Source: Lachnospiraceae bacterium UBA7054 (GTDB lineage: Bacteria > Bacillota > Clostridia > Lachnospirales > Lachnospiraceae). Taken from it: a DNA stretch of 29,957 nt. Of this stretch, positions 7,580 through 16,078 are shown piece by piece. The first letter of the stretch is position 1. Every line of letters begins with the position of its first letter. The notes under the pieces are model-generated. The model did no database searches. It saw only the letters and a list, made by a program, of their open reading frames with translations, and was not told the DNA's origin. Where the stretch lies: contig DLAF01000032.1 in assembly GCA_002492725.1 (NCBI GenBank), positions 23,124 to 53,080 on the forward strand, written 5' to 3'. Made by a program: the position numbers and the translations under genes.

Positions 7580-8761
7580 ATGAACCAAAAAAGGGGATAT
7601 CAGGAGGATCATAGCGGGAATGAGCGTGGCAGACGGGAGAGAGGAGAGATTGCCGTCAGGATCGGGCTCATCGCTCTTCTTGCCATGGTATGTGTCTGTA
7701 CGGTCAGAGAATTGACAAAGGAATGGCAGGGAAGCGCGTGGCAGGGCTTTTATGACGCCGTAAGGACAGGGCGGGAGCAGGCTGTCGAGGTGACGGCTGA
7801 CGGCGGCTATATCAAGTGGGTGGAGTTTCACGCACCCTGCGAAGCAATGAATGCTGCCTACGAGCTGGACGTGGAGACTTATCGGGACAAGATACAACTG
7901 CACTGGATTGAACTTTTGGCCTATGAGGGTACGAGGACGGGCGGCAGCTTTGACACAAACAGTGCCAGAAAGATCCGGGAGACGGGAGAAAAGATAAAAA
8001 GCGGCGAGACGACTATGGAAAAACTGACAAAGGATATGAAGTACTATCATTATTATCTGGAGGCTTACACGGCGGTGCTCGGCGGCATGGTGGGAGAATT
8101 TACTTTGGACGGAAAGCATTATTACGGCCTGAAAGCCTTCTCTCCCATTGCAAAAGGCTTTGATTACAGCCATTACGACGATTTTGGTTCTTCCAGAAGT
8201 TACGGGTATTCGAGACCCCATTTGGGGCATGACATGATGGGACAGATCGGCACGCCCATCATTGCAGTGGAATCGGGTTATGTGGAGGCCCTTGGCTGGA
8301 ATCAGTATGGCGGCTGGCGCATCGGCATCCGCAGTTTTGACGGGAAACGCTACTATTACTACGCGCATCTGCGGCAGAATTACCCCTATGCGGAAGGGCT
8401 TGCAGAAGGGGATGTGGTGACTGCGGGGGATGTGATCGGTTACATGGGGCACACGGGCTACAGTGCGAAGGAAAACGTCAATAACATTAAGACGGTGCAT
8501 TTGCATTGGGGGCTGCAGCTGATTTTCGACGAGTCACAGAAGGAGGGAAACAATGAGATCTGGGTGGACTGTTATGAAATCACCAAGTTCCTTTACAAGA
8601 ACCGCAGTGAAGTGGAAAAGGCGGGGGAGAGCAGGGAGTGGCACCGCACCACGCAGATGACGGACCCGGCGGCGGAAGCATGGAAAGAACAAAAACGGAA
8701 GCCGGAAGCAAATCCTCAGCCAAACAGAAAGGAAGGCGCTGCCGGGCAGGAAGATCAATAA
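7580..8761 (+). CDS. Membrane-anchored M23 family metallopeptidase
   Basis: 393-residue protein with a short basic cytoplasmic N-terminus, one transmembrane helix (about residues 27-46) and an extracytoplasmic part. The C-terminal LytM/M23 domain carries the zinc ligands: His214 and Asp218 in HLGHD, and His307-His309 in HLHWGL. M23 enzymes cleave peptidoglycan cross-bridges or stem peptides. All ligands are present, so activity is likely. The middle part (about 50-200) is not a recognised domain, and the tail is charged and Pro-rich. ATG 7580 is preferred because AGAGGTAGG precedes it; earlier in-frame ATGs at 7547 and 7565 lack a spaced site. Confidence 0.88.
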   Translation: MNQKRGYQEDHSGNERGRRERGEIAVRIGLIALLAMVCVCTVRELTKEWQGSAWQGFYDAVRTGREQAVEVTADGGYIKWVEFHAPCEAMNAAYELDVETYRDKIQLHWIELLAYEGTRTGGSFDTNSARKIRETGEKIKSGETTMEKLTKDMKYYHYYLEAYTAVLGGMVGEFTLDGKHYYGLKAFSPIAKGFDYSHYDDFGSSRSYGYSRPHLGHDMMGQIGTPIIAVESGYVEALGWNQYGGWRIGIRSFDGKRYYYYAHLRQNYPYAEGLAEGDVVTAGDVIGYMGHTGYSAKENVNNIKTVHLHWGLQLIFDESQKEGNNEIWVDCYEITKFLYKNRSEVEKAGESREWHRTTQMTDPAAEAWKEQKRKPEANPQPNRKEGAAGQEDQ

Positions 8762-8773
8762 CGGAAAAGTATG

Positions 8774-8802
8774 CTGGCATTTCGAAAATATTATGATAAA
8801 AT
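8774..8802 (+). promoter_or_regulatory. Possible promoter of the GT-C-like gene
   Basis: CTGGCA (8774-8779), a 17-bp spacer and TAAAAT (8797-8802) lie about 50 bases before the GTG start. The -35 matches only four of six positions. Confidence 0.4.
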
Positions 8803-8850
8803 AGAATGGATCTATCGGTAAAGATCAATTAATACAAAAGGAGAACGACC

Positions 8851-10608
8851 GTGTTCGGAAGATACAGTAGAGCAACACTTGCGGAATACCTCAAGAGGGC
8901 GGCGTGGATTTTCTTCGTGATCATAATAGGTTATCTGTTGATCGCCAGCATTTTCAGCACCTGTTACCTGGGAGCATACAGTTACGGCACAGCGTCCGGT
9001 GCGACGGAAGTCAATGTAGAGCACACCTTTTATATCAGAGATCATTTCTTATGGCATATGATTGTGTTTGCAGGGTTTTCGCTCTTTCTTGTTTTTGGCA
9101 GGACGGAGAAAGCAAAGCAAGTGGTTTCCGGCAGATATTTCGGCGCTGCAGTGTGTCTGGCAGCGGGTATTTTGTCGGTACTGCTTGTACTTGCGGGGCA
9201 GTATTACCCCAAATATGACCAGAGAAATGTCATAGAGGCGGCAGCAAGACTGAATCAACATATTTACAGTGACTTTGAGGAGGGAGGGTATCTTTTTGTT
9301 TTTCCTTTCCAGACGGGGGTCGTTCTCTATTTTCGGATTCTGTGCTTCCTGTTTGGAAATGAAAATCAGGTAGCCTTTCAGATTGTCAACTGTCTGTGGA
9401 TTGCGCTGGCATATTACTTTTTTGTACGGATCGCGGAGCTTCTGTGGGGAGAACGGGCATCTTGCAGATCCTGGACGGCTGTGGCATGTATCCTCTTTTT
9501 CCCGTACCTGTTGTACGCATCGTTCCTGTATGGAACGGTGGCGGGGATGGCGTTTGCGCTGTTTTCCTTTTATATGCTGCTGCTTTATGAAAAAACGCCG
9601 AAAGTATGGTATCTTTTGTGCAGTGCCCTGAGTATGGGAATTGCCATGGTGATCAAGTCAAACTATATGATCTTTATGATCGCCGCATTGATTTATCTGT
9701 TTCTGAAACTGCTGCAGGAGAAAGAAGCCGGCTTTCGAAGAGCGCTGCCCCGGCTGCTCCTTGCGGGAATGTTTTTGGGCGTTTTTCTGCTGGGACGGCT
9801 GGGTGTGGATGAGTATATCACGAAAGCGGCCGGAGAGGAGATAGAGGGCATTCCGATGACTGCCTGGATCGCTATGGGGCTGCAGGACGGCAAGGCGGCG
9901 CCGGGATGGTATAACGGCTATAACAATCGCATCTATGTGGAAAATGATTATGACTATGGCGAAACGTCGGCGGCAGTCACGGAAGAGATAAAACGGATCG
10001 TCCGAGGGTGGACCAAAGACCCTGCAGCTTCAATCAGTTTCTTTGTCAAAAAGGTGTCTTCTCAGTGGAACAATCCCACGTTTCAGTCGCTTTGGATCCT
10101 GGAGGAAAGACCCGGAAGTGGCGGGTTGGACTGGCTTTTAAGTGGCGCCGGGCGTTATGGGTATATCTTTTTTGTTAATCTTTTGCAAACCTGGATCCTC
10201 GCGGGCGTGTTTGCGTATGCGGTTTTGCGTTTTAAAAAGAGCAGTATGGAAGAAATCATTTTGCCGGTCACGTTTCTGGGAGGCTTTCTATTCCACCTTT
10301 TCTGGGAGGCGGAAGGACTCTATGCCATATTATATTTTCCGCTGCTTCTGCCGCTTGCGGTGCGAGGCTACGGTGAGTGGAGAGCGTATCTGCTTGCAAA
10401 AAAGGAACGGATCGCGGCGGATAGCTGGAACAGCGGGGAGGGTAAGCGGTTCAAAAGGAATCTGATCCGGTGCGCCCTGGCGGTGGTTTTCGTCTGCGCA
10501 GTGTCCTACACGGATCCTTTTGCCAAGCTGTTTGCAAGAAACGAGAATACGGGGGCGTTTGACACCTATACACAGGAGGTAGTCAACGAGATGGAGGCGC
10601 TGCCGTAA
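8851..10608 (+). CDS. GT39/GT-C-like membrane glycosyltransferase
   Basis: 585-residue polytopic membrane protein with about ten to twelve hydrophobic helices. The first extracytoplasmic loop contains YYPKYDQRNVIEAA, which resembles the acidic first loop of GT-C enzymes (ArnT/PMT class, CAZy GT39) that transfer sugars from polyprenyl phosphates. A large loop (about residues 330-440) lies before the last helices. GTG 8851 is taken as start because AAAAGGAG lies about eight bases upstream. The gene stands alone after the M23 peptidase. The substrate is unknown; a role in cell-surface glycan or glycoprotein synthesis is inferred. Confidence 0.72.
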   Translation: MFGRYSRATLAEYLKRAAWIFFVIIIGYLLIASIFSTCYLGAYSYGTASGATEVNVEHTFYIRDHFLWHMIVFAGFSLFLVFGRTEKAKQVVSGRYFGAAVCLAAGILSVLLVLAGQYYPKYDQRNVIEAAARLNQHIYSDFEEGGYLFVFPFQTGVVLYFRILCFLFGNENQVAFQIVNCLWIALAYYFFVRIAELLWGERASCRSWTAVACILFFPYLLYASFLYGTVAGMAFALFSFYMLLLYEKTPKVWYLLCSALSMGIAMVIKSNYMIFMIAALIYLFLKLLQEKEAGFRRALPRLLLAGMFLGVFLLGRLGVDEYITKAAGEEIEGIPMTAWIAMGLQDGKAAPGWYNGYNNRIYVENDYDYGETSAAVTEEIKRIVRGWTKDPAASISFFVKKVSSQWNNPTFQSLWILEERPGSGGLDWLLSGAGRYGYIFFVNLLQTWILAGVFAYAVLRFKKSSMEEIILPVTFLGGFLFHLFWEAEGLYAILYFPLLLPLAVRGYGEWRAYLLAKKERIAADSWNSGEGKRFKRNLIRCALAVVFVCAVSYTDPFAKLFARNENTGAFDTYTQEVVNEMEALP

Positions 10609-10622
10609 CCCGTGAAAGTGGA

Positions 10623-10651
10623 TTGCAAAACCGCAGTTGCTATGATACAAT
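10623..10651 (+). promoter_or_regulatory. Promoter of the butyrate operon
   Basis: TTGCAA (10623-10628), a 17-bp spacer and TACAAT (10646-10651) lie about 95 bases upstream of the thiolase start. A second overlapping -10, TATGAT with an upstream TGC, begins at 10641. The leader then passes through a terminator-like hairpin. Confidence 0.6.
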
Positions 10652-10686
10652 AGGAACGGCGGACAGCAACAATAACAATCGTCGGC

Positions 10687-10712
10687 AAGCCCTGCTCGAT
10701 CACAGGGCTTTT
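10687..10712 (+). terminator. Terminator-like hairpin in the thl leader
   Basis: AAGCCCTG pairs perfectly with CAGGGCTT around an eight-base loop, ending in four T residues. It can terminate the upstream membrane protein transcript. Because the candidate thl promoter lies upstream of it, it could also attenuate the butyrate operon. Confidence 0.65.
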
Positions 10713-10744
10713 AGAAAAATAATATCAAGATGGAGGAGAAGAAG

Positions 10745-11923
10745 ATGGCAAAAAAAGTAGTTTTGGCAGGCGCCTGCCGTACGGCGATCGGCACGATGGG
10801 CGGGGGCTTGAGCACCACACCGGCAGCGGAACTCGGAGCAATCGTAATCAAGGAGGCGCTAAGCAGAGCAGGCGTGGCTCCTGACAAGGTGGATCAGGTG
10901 TACATGGGTTGTGTAATCCAGGCAGGACAGGGTCAGAACGTGGCGCGCCAGTCCTCCATTAAGGCAGGCATTCCCAATGAGGTTCCCGCAGTTACCATCA
11001 ACGTAGTCTGTGGTTCCGGCTTAAACTGTGTGAACATGGCAGCACAGATGATTCAGGCAGGCGACGCTGACATCGTGGTTGCAGGCGGTATGGAAAACAT
11101 GTCCATGGCTCCCTACGCTGTGATGCAGGGCCGTTACGGTTACAGAATGAACAACGGCACCCTCGTTGATACCATGATCAAGGATGCCCTTTGGGATGCG
11201 TTCAATGATTACCACATGATCATGACGGCGGATAATATCTGCAGAGAGTGGGGCCTTACCCGCGAAGAGCTGGATCAGTTCGCATTAAAGAGCCAGCTGA
11301 AGGCTGAGGCGGCTCAGAAGAGCGGCGCGTTTGATAAGGAAATCGTGCCCGTTATGGTGAAGAAGAAAAAAGAGACGGTTGAGTTTAAGGTTGACGAAGG
11401 TCCGAGACCGGGTTCCACCATCGAAGGACTGCAGAAGCTTCGTCCGATCAATCCCGACGGCTTTGTGACGGCAGGTAATGCTTCCGGTATCAACGACGGT
11501 GCGGCTGCAATCGTTGTGATGAGCGAGGAGAAGGCGAAAGAGCTGGGCGTGAAGCCGATGGCTACCTTCGTGGCAGGCGCGCTTGCAGGCTGCAGACCTG
11601 AAATCATGGGTATCGGTCCTGTTCCCGCGACCAGGAAGGTTATGGCGAAAGCGGGCTATAAGATTGAGGACTTCGATATCATCGAGGCGAACGAGGCATT
11701 TGCGGCACAGTCCGTGGCAGTCGGAAAAGAGCTTGGCATCGACGTAGACAAGCAGCTGAACCCCAACGGCGGCGCAATCGCGCTCGGCCATCCGGTAGGC
11801 GCTTCGGGTGCGCGTATCCTTGTGACCCTGCTTCATGAGATGCAGGCAAAGGGTGCGAAGAAGGGCCTGGCTACGCTGTGTATCGGCGGCGGCATGGGAT
11901 GTGCAACCATTGTTGAGATGTAA
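10745..11923 (+). CDS. thlA: Acetyl-CoA C-acetyltransferase (thiolase)
   Basis: 392-residue biosynthetic thiolase that condenses two acetyl-CoA to acetoacetyl-CoA, the first step of butyrate formation. The catalytic residues are visible: nucleophile Cys89 in VVCGSGLNC, His349 in ALGHPVGASGAR and Cys379 in CIGGGMGCA. The length matches clostridial ThlA. ATG 10745 follows GGAGGAG with normal spacing; an in-frame ATG at 10730 overlaps that site and is rejected. It is the first gene of the operon and is separated from crt by a 234-base gap holding a structured element. Confidence 0.97.
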   Translation: MAKKVVLAGACRTAIGTMGGGLSTTPAAELGAIVIKEALSRAGVAPDKVDQVYMGCVIQAGQGQNVARQSSIKAGIPNEVPAVTINVVCGSGLNCVNMAAQMIQAGDADIVVAGGMENMSMAPYAVMQGRYGYRMNNGTLVDTMIKDALWDAFNDYHMIMTADNICREWGLTREELDQFALKSQLKAEAAQKSGAFDKEIVPVMVKKKKETVEFKVDEGPRPGSTIEGLQKLRPINPDGFVTAGNASGINDGAAAIVVMSEEKAKELGVKPMATFVAGALAGCRPEIMGIGPVPATRKVMAKAGYKIEDFDIIEANEAFAAQSVAVGKELGIDVDKQLNPNGGAIALGHPVGASGARILVTLLHEMQAKGAKKGLATLCIGGGMGCATIVEM

Positions 11924-11961
11924 AAGTTTGTAAATGCGAAACGCAGAGCGGATTCTGTGGA

Positions 11962-12098
11962 CGTTGTGCACATTGTATATTCCAACGCAGACCCGCTTCC
12001 GCTTCGCAAAAAACGCAGCAGTACTAGACTCGAAAAAACCTCGTCAAGTGCTGGCGTTTTTTGAGAGTCTTCTTATGGATTATACAATATGCACAACG
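11962..12098 (+). repeat. Structured intergenic element, copy 1 (thl-crt)
   Basis: Outer stem: 11962-11984 pairs with 12076-12098 over 23 positions with two mismatches. Inner hairpin: AAAAAACGC (12008-12016) with GCGTTTTTT (12054-12062), an AG bulge, CAGTACT (12019-12025) with AGTGCTG (12047-12053, one G-T pair), an A-A mismatch, then GA with TC. The apical loop is CTCGAAAAAACCTCG. The inner right arm ends in six T residues, so it may also act as a partial terminator. The same architecture recurs between crt and hbd with compensatory base changes. I cannot assign it to a named RNA family. Confidence 0.8.
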
Positions 12099-12157
12099 AA
12101 TCAAAAGCAATGATGCGTTTCACATTGCCGAAAATAAAGCATAAAAGGAGATAAACA

Positions 12158-12943
12158 ATGGAATTTGTATTGTATGAGGTGAAGGGGCAGGTCGGTATTA
12201 TCACGATTAACCGTGAGAAAGCACTGAACGCTCTGAATTCCACCGTATTGGATGAGTTGAACGCGACGCTGGACGGCGTGAATCTGGATGAAGTGAGATG
12301 CCTGATCCTGACGGGCGCGGGCGAGAAGTCCTTTGTGGCGGGCGCAGATATCGGCGAGATGAGCACACTCACCAAGGCGGAGGGCGAGGCTTTTGGCAAG
12401 AAAGGCAACGATGTGTTCCGCAAGTTAGAGACCTTCCCGATTCCCGTAATTGCGGCGGTGAACGGTTTCGCGCTTGGCGGCGGCTGTGAGATTTCCATGA
12501 GCTGCGATATCAGAATCTGCTCCGACAATGCGGTATTCGGGCAGCCCGAAGTAGGGCTTGGCATCACGCCCGGATTCGGCGGTACGCAGAGACTGGCGAG
12601 AATCGTCGGCCCCGGCATGGCAAAGCAGATGATTTACACGGCGAGAAACATCAAGGCGGACGAGGCGCTTCGCATCGGTCTGGTAAATGCGGTCTATCCG
12701 CAGGCGGAGCTGATGGCGGCGGCTGAGAAGATGGCAGCGGGCATTGCCAAGAACGCGCCTATCGCTGTGCGCAACTGCAAGAAAGCCATCAACGACGGTT
12801 TGGAAGTCGGTATGGACGAGGCAATCGTGATCGAAGAGAAGCTTTTCGGTGACTGCTTCGAGACCGAGGATCAGAAGTACGGCATGGCATTCTTCCTTGA
12901 TAAGAATAAGGAGAAGGTGAAGGAACCGTTTAAGAATTGTTAG
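12158..12943 (+). CDS. crt: 3-hydroxybutyryl-CoA dehydratase (crotonase)
   Basis: 261-residue enoyl-CoA hydratase family enzyme that converts 3-hydroxybutyryl-CoA to crotonyl-CoA. Both catalytic glutamates are present, Glu111 in GGGCEISM and Glu131 in FGQPEVGLG, at the 20-residue spacing usual for hydratases. The oxyanion-hole segments AGADI and FALGGGC are intact. The start has AAAGGAG upstream. It lies between the two copies of the structured element, so its expression relative to thl and hbd may be tuned by RNA processing or partial termination (inference). Confidence 0.96.
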   Translation: MEFVLYEVKGQVGIITINREKALNALNSTVLDELNATLDGVNLDEVRCLILTGAGEKSFVAGADIGEMSTLTKAEGEAFGKKGNDVFRKLETFPIPVIAAVNGFALGGGCEISMSCDIRICSDNAVFGQPEVGLGITPGFGGTQRLARIVGPGMAKQMIYTARNIKADEALRIGLVNAVYPQAELMAAAEKMAAGIAKNAPIAVRNCKKAINDGLEVGMDEAIVIEEKLFGDCFETEDQKYGMAFFLDKNKEKVKEPFKNC

Positions 12944-12969
12944 GATGTCTAAAGTGTTCGAATGCGGCC

Positions 12970-13103
12970 GCTCAGGTGGAAGTAAATCCTGCGTCGCCGC
13001 GTTCTCACTCCGTAAAATGCGCAGCGGACACTAAACTCGTGTAAAACCTCGTTAAGTGCCGGCGCATTTTAAGGGGCTCCTTCGGATATACTTCCGCCTG
13101 AGC
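12970..13103 (+). repeat. Structured intergenic element, copy 2 (crt-hbd)
   Basis: Outer stem: 12970-12989 pairs with 13084-13103 over 20 positions with one G-T pair and one mismatch; its sequence is unrelated to that of copy 1. Inner hairpin: AAAATGCGC (13014-13022) with GCGCATTTT (13062-13070), an AG bulge, CGG with CCG, a single-base bulge, CACT with AGTG, an A-A mismatch, then AA with TT. The apical loop CTCGTGTAAAACCTCG is nearly the same as in copy 1. The paired positions vary while pairing is kept, and the unpaired loop is conserved. Confidence 0.8.
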
Positions 13104-13152
13104 TTGTGCTTTGGAGGATAAAATTAAGAAAATTTTAAAGGAGGATTTAAGA

Positions 13153-13992
13153 ATGAAAGTAGGTATTATCGGCGCAGGAACCATGGGCTCCGGCATTGCG
13201 CAGGCTTTTGCTATGACAGACGGCTACGAGGTGTGCCTCTGCGATATCAAAGAAGAGTTCGCTGAGGGCGGCAAGGCGAAGATCCAGAAAAATATGAATT
13301 TCCTTGTGGGCAAGGAGAAGATCACCCAGGAGAAGGCTGACGAGGTCATGGGCAAGATTACCACAGGTTTGAACAACATCTGCACGGACTGCGATCTGAT
13401 CGTAGAGGTTGCTCTTGAGAAGATGGAGATCAAGCAGGCAATCTTCAAAGAGTTGATGGGCATTGTGAAGAAGGACTGCATGTTTGCAAGCAACACCTCT
13501 TCCCTTTCCATCACCAAGATCGGCGAGGGCCTTGACAGACCGATGATTGGCATGCACTTCTTCAATCCGGCTGACAGAATGAAGCTGGTTGAGGTGATCA
13601 GAGGAGAGAACACCCCGCAGGATATGGTGGACAAGATCACCAAGATTGCCGAGGAGATCGGCAAGACACCCGTTCAGGTAAAAGAGGCTCCCGGCTTCGT
13701 GGTAAACAGGATCCTGATCCCGATGATCAATGAGGCAATCGGTGTTCTCGACGCAGGCACCGCTTCCGCAGAGGATATCGACGTGGCGATGCAGCTTGGT
13801 GCTTCTCATCCCATGGGCCCGCTGCACCTCGGTGATCTGATCGGTTTGGATATCTGCCTGGCGATCATGGAAGTGCTCTACAACGAGACCAAGGACGAGA
13901 AGTATGCGCCCCAGCCGCTTTTAAAGAAGATGGTGGAGGAGAAGAAACTCGGCAGAAAGACAGGCGTTGGATTTTTTGACTACTCAAAGTAA
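13153..13992 (+). CDS. hbd: 3-hydroxybutyryl-CoA dehydrogenase
   Basis: 279-residue NAD(P)-dependent enzyme that reduces acetoacetyl-CoA to 3-hydroxybutyryl-CoA. The N-terminal Rossmann motif is GAGTMGSG (residues 7-14); the catalytic Ser/His region is seen in ASNTSSLSI and GMHFFNPADRMKLVE; the C-terminal dimerization domain follows GFVVNRIL. ATG 13153 has AAAGGAGG upstream, and earlier non-ATG starts in the same frame are not needed. bcd follows after 28 bases. Confidence 0.96.
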   Translation: MKVGIIGAGTMGSGIAQAFAMTDGYEVCLCDIKEEFAEGGKAKIQKNMNFLVGKEKITQEKADEVMGKITTGLNNICTDCDLIVEVALEKMEIKQAIFKELMGIVKKDCMFASNTSSLSITKIGEGLDRPMIGMHFFNPADRMKLVEVIRGENTPQDMVDKITKIAEEIGKTPVQVKEAPGFVVNRILIPMINEAIGVLDAGTASAEDIDVAMQLGASHPMGPLHLGDLIGLDICLAIMEVLYNETKDEKYAPQPLLKKMVEEKKLGRKTGVGFFDYSK

Positions 13993-14020
13993 AAATTTAA
14001 ACATGGAGGAATAAAAAATC

Positions 14021-15172
14021 ATGGATTTTATGTTAAGCAAAGAACATGAAATGGCGAGAGCTCTGTTCAAAGAGTTCGCGGAAAAAGAAGTAAAGCCTCT
14101 TGCACAGGAAGTGGACGAGACAGAAGTTTTCCCGAGAGGGACTGTCGAGAAGATGGCGAAGTTAGGGTTCCTCGGCATTCCGGTTCCGAAGGAGTACGGC
14201 GGACAGGGCTGCGATCCTCTTACATATGCGATGTGTGTGGAGGAGCTCTCTAAAGTATGCGGAACAACAGGTGTTATTGTTTCCGCACATACCTCACTGT
14301 GCTGTGATCCGATCATGACCTTTGGTACGGAAGAGCAGAAGCAGAAATATCTGGTTCCCCTGGCAAAGGGTGAGAAGTTGGGTGCATTCGGCCTGACAGA
14401 GCCCGGCGCAGGTACAGACGCGCAGGGGCAGCAGACCAAGGCTGTACTGGATGGTGACGAGTGGGTATTAAACGGCTCCAAGTGCTTTATCACCAACGGT
14501 AAGGAAGCTGACGTTTATGTCATTTTTGCAATCACGGGCACGGTTGAGAAGCGCGGCCGTATGCAGAAGGAGATTTCCGCGTTTATCGTGGAGAAGGGAA
14601 CCCCCGGCTTTACCTTTGGTACGAAGGAGAAGAAGATGGGTATCCGCGGTTCTTCCACTTATGAGCTGATCTTTACGGACTGCCGCATCCCGAAGGACAA
14701 CATGCTGGGGCAGCAGGGCAAGGGCTTCAACATTGCAATGCACACGCTGGATGGCGGTCGTATCGGTATCGCTTCCCAGGCACTTGGTCTGGCTGAGGGC
14801 GCATTGGAGAACACCATCGCATACGTGAAGGAGAGAAAGCAGTTTGGCAGAGCCATCGGCGCATTCCAGAACACGCAGTTCCAGCTTGCGGATATGGCGA
14901 CCAAGGTTGAGGCGGCACAGCTCCTCGTTTACAAGGCTGCTATGGCAAAGGCGACCCAGAAAGTATACTCTGTGGAAGCGGCAAAGGCAAAGCTGTATGC
15001 GGCAGAGGTAGCGATGGAAGTGACCACAAAGGCAGTTCAGCTGCACGGCGGTTACGGTTATATCAGAGAGTACGACGTTGAGCGCATGATGCGTGACGCG
15101 AAGATTACGGAGATTTACGAGGGTACCAGCGAGGTGCAGCGTATGGTCATTTCCGGCGCATTGCTTAAGTAA
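14021..15172 (+). CDS. bcd: Butyryl-CoA dehydrogenase
   Basis: 383-residue FAD-dependent short-chain acyl-CoA dehydrogenase that reduces crotonyl-CoA to butyryl-CoA. The catalytic base Glu367 lies in IYEGTSEVQR, the class signature GAFGLTEPGAGTDA is present near residue 125, and GGYGYIREY precedes the active-site segment. With the adjacent EtfBA it should form the electron-bifurcating Bcd/Etf complex that couples crotonyl-CoA reduction to ferredoxin reduction by NADH. The ribosome site GGAGGA is ten bases before the start. The gene order hbd-bcd-etfB-etfA is the usual one in clostridia. Confidence 0.96.
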   Translation: MDFMLSKEHEMARALFKEFAEKEVKPLAQEVDETEVFPRGTVEKMAKLGFLGIPVPKEYGGQGCDPLTYAMCVEELSKVCGTTGVIVSAHTSLCCDPIMTFGTEEQKQKYLVPLAKGEKLGAFGLTEPGAGTDAQGQQTKAVLDGDEWVLNGSKCFITNGKEADVYVIFAITGTVEKRGRMQKEISAFIVEKGTPGFTFGTKEKKMGIRGSSTYELIFTDCRIPKDNMLGQQGKGFNIAMHTLDGGRIGIASQALGLAEGALENTIAYVKERKQFGRAIGAFQNTQFQLADMATKVEAAQLLVYKAAMAKATQKVYSVEAAKAKLYAAEVAMEVTTKAVQLHGGYGYIREYDVERMMRDAKITEIYEGTSEVQRMVISGALLK

Positions 15173-15247
15173 GGCGGCAGGAAGTATTTTCGAGTGCCGG
15201 CTAACAACAAAGATGGCATAATAAAAAAATAGAAGGAGAAAAATACA

Positions 15248-16030
15248 ATGAAAATTGTGGTTTGTGTGAAACAGGTTCCTGATACCGCAGGCGGCGTTAA
15301 GTTTAATCCGGACGGAACACTTGACAGAGGCGCCATGCTCACGATCATGAACCCTGATGATAAAGCAGGTCTGGAAGCGGCGCTTCGGTTAAAGGATCAG
15401 TACGGTGCAGAGGTGACGGTTGTAACGATGGGCCTTCCCAAGGCGGAAGAGGTTCTGCGTGAAGCCATGGCCATGGGCGCGGACAAGGGCGTGCTTGTGA
15501 CAGACAGAGTGCTCGGCGGCGCTGATACATGGGCAACTTCCACCACGCTTGCAGGCGCAATCAGAAATCTGGAGTATGATCTCATCATTACCGGCCGTCA
15601 GGCAATCGACGGTGATACCGCACAGGTTGGCCCGCAGATTTCCGAGCATCTTAACATTCCCGTTATTTCTTATGCGCAGGATATCAAGATCGAGGGCGAC
15701 AGCGTAGTTGTGGAGCGCCAGTATGAAGACAGATATCATGTGGTCAAGGCGAAAATGCCTTGCCTGATCACCGCTCTTTCCGAGTTGAATGAGCCTCGTT
15801 ATATGACACCCGGCGGCATCTTCGACGCTTACAAGCAGGAGATCACCGTTTGGGGCAGAGCGGATCTTAAGGATGTTGATGATTCCAATCTCGGCCTGAA
15901 GGGTTCTCCGACCAAGATTGCGAAGGCTTCCGACAAGGTGAGAAAGGGTGCCGGCGAGAAGGTTTCCCTCGATCCCGATGAGTCCGTAAGCTACATCGTT
16001 GACAAGTTAAAAGTGAAGCATGTCATCTAA
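15248..16030 (+). CDS. etfB: Electron transfer flavoprotein, beta subunit
   Basis: 260-residue beta subunit of the electron transfer flavoprotein partnering Bcd. It starts MKIVVCVKQVPDT and has the family segments GADKGVLVTD, ITGRQAIDGDTAQVGP and the hinge ALSELNEPRYM. In bifurcating Etf this subunit holds the flavin that accepts electrons from NADH. AGAAGGAG precedes the start. etfA follows after 48 bases. Confidence 0.95.
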   Translation: MKIVVCVKQVPDTAGGVKFNPDGTLDRGAMLTIMNPDDKAGLEAALRLKDQYGAEVTVVTMGLPKAEEVLREAMAMGADKGVLVTDRVLGGADTWATSTTLAGAIRNLEYDLIITGRQAIDGDTAQVGPQISEHLNIPVISYAQDIKIEGDSVVVERQYEDRYHVVKAKMPCLITALSELNEPRYMTPGGIFDAYKQEITVWGRADLKDVDDSNLGLKGSPTKIAKASDKVRKGAGEKVSLDPDESVSYIVDKLKVKHVI

Positions 16031-16078
16031 CAACTGCAAAAAATACGCGTAAAACAAGTGCGCAGAAAGAGGTATGAA

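Noticed and set aside
7451..8506. Long minus-strand open frame opposite the M23 gene
   Set aside because: It lacks a ribosome site, and its translation is rich in His, Arg and Cys, as expected of an antisense shadow of a real gene with conserved motifs.
10652..10744. Rex operator in the thl leader
   Set aside because: AT-rich CAACAATAACAAT is not the palindrome TTGTTAA-N4-TTAACAA or a close variant.
15173..15247. Third copy of the structured element in the bcd-etfB or etfB-etfA gaps
   Set aside because: These gaps are short and lack the CTCG/CCTCG loop and the paired arms.
7513..16060. Shared 13-mer TAAAACAAGTGCG near 7513 and 16050
   Set aside because: Several chance 13-base matches are expected in 30 kb; the surrounding sequence shows no similarity.
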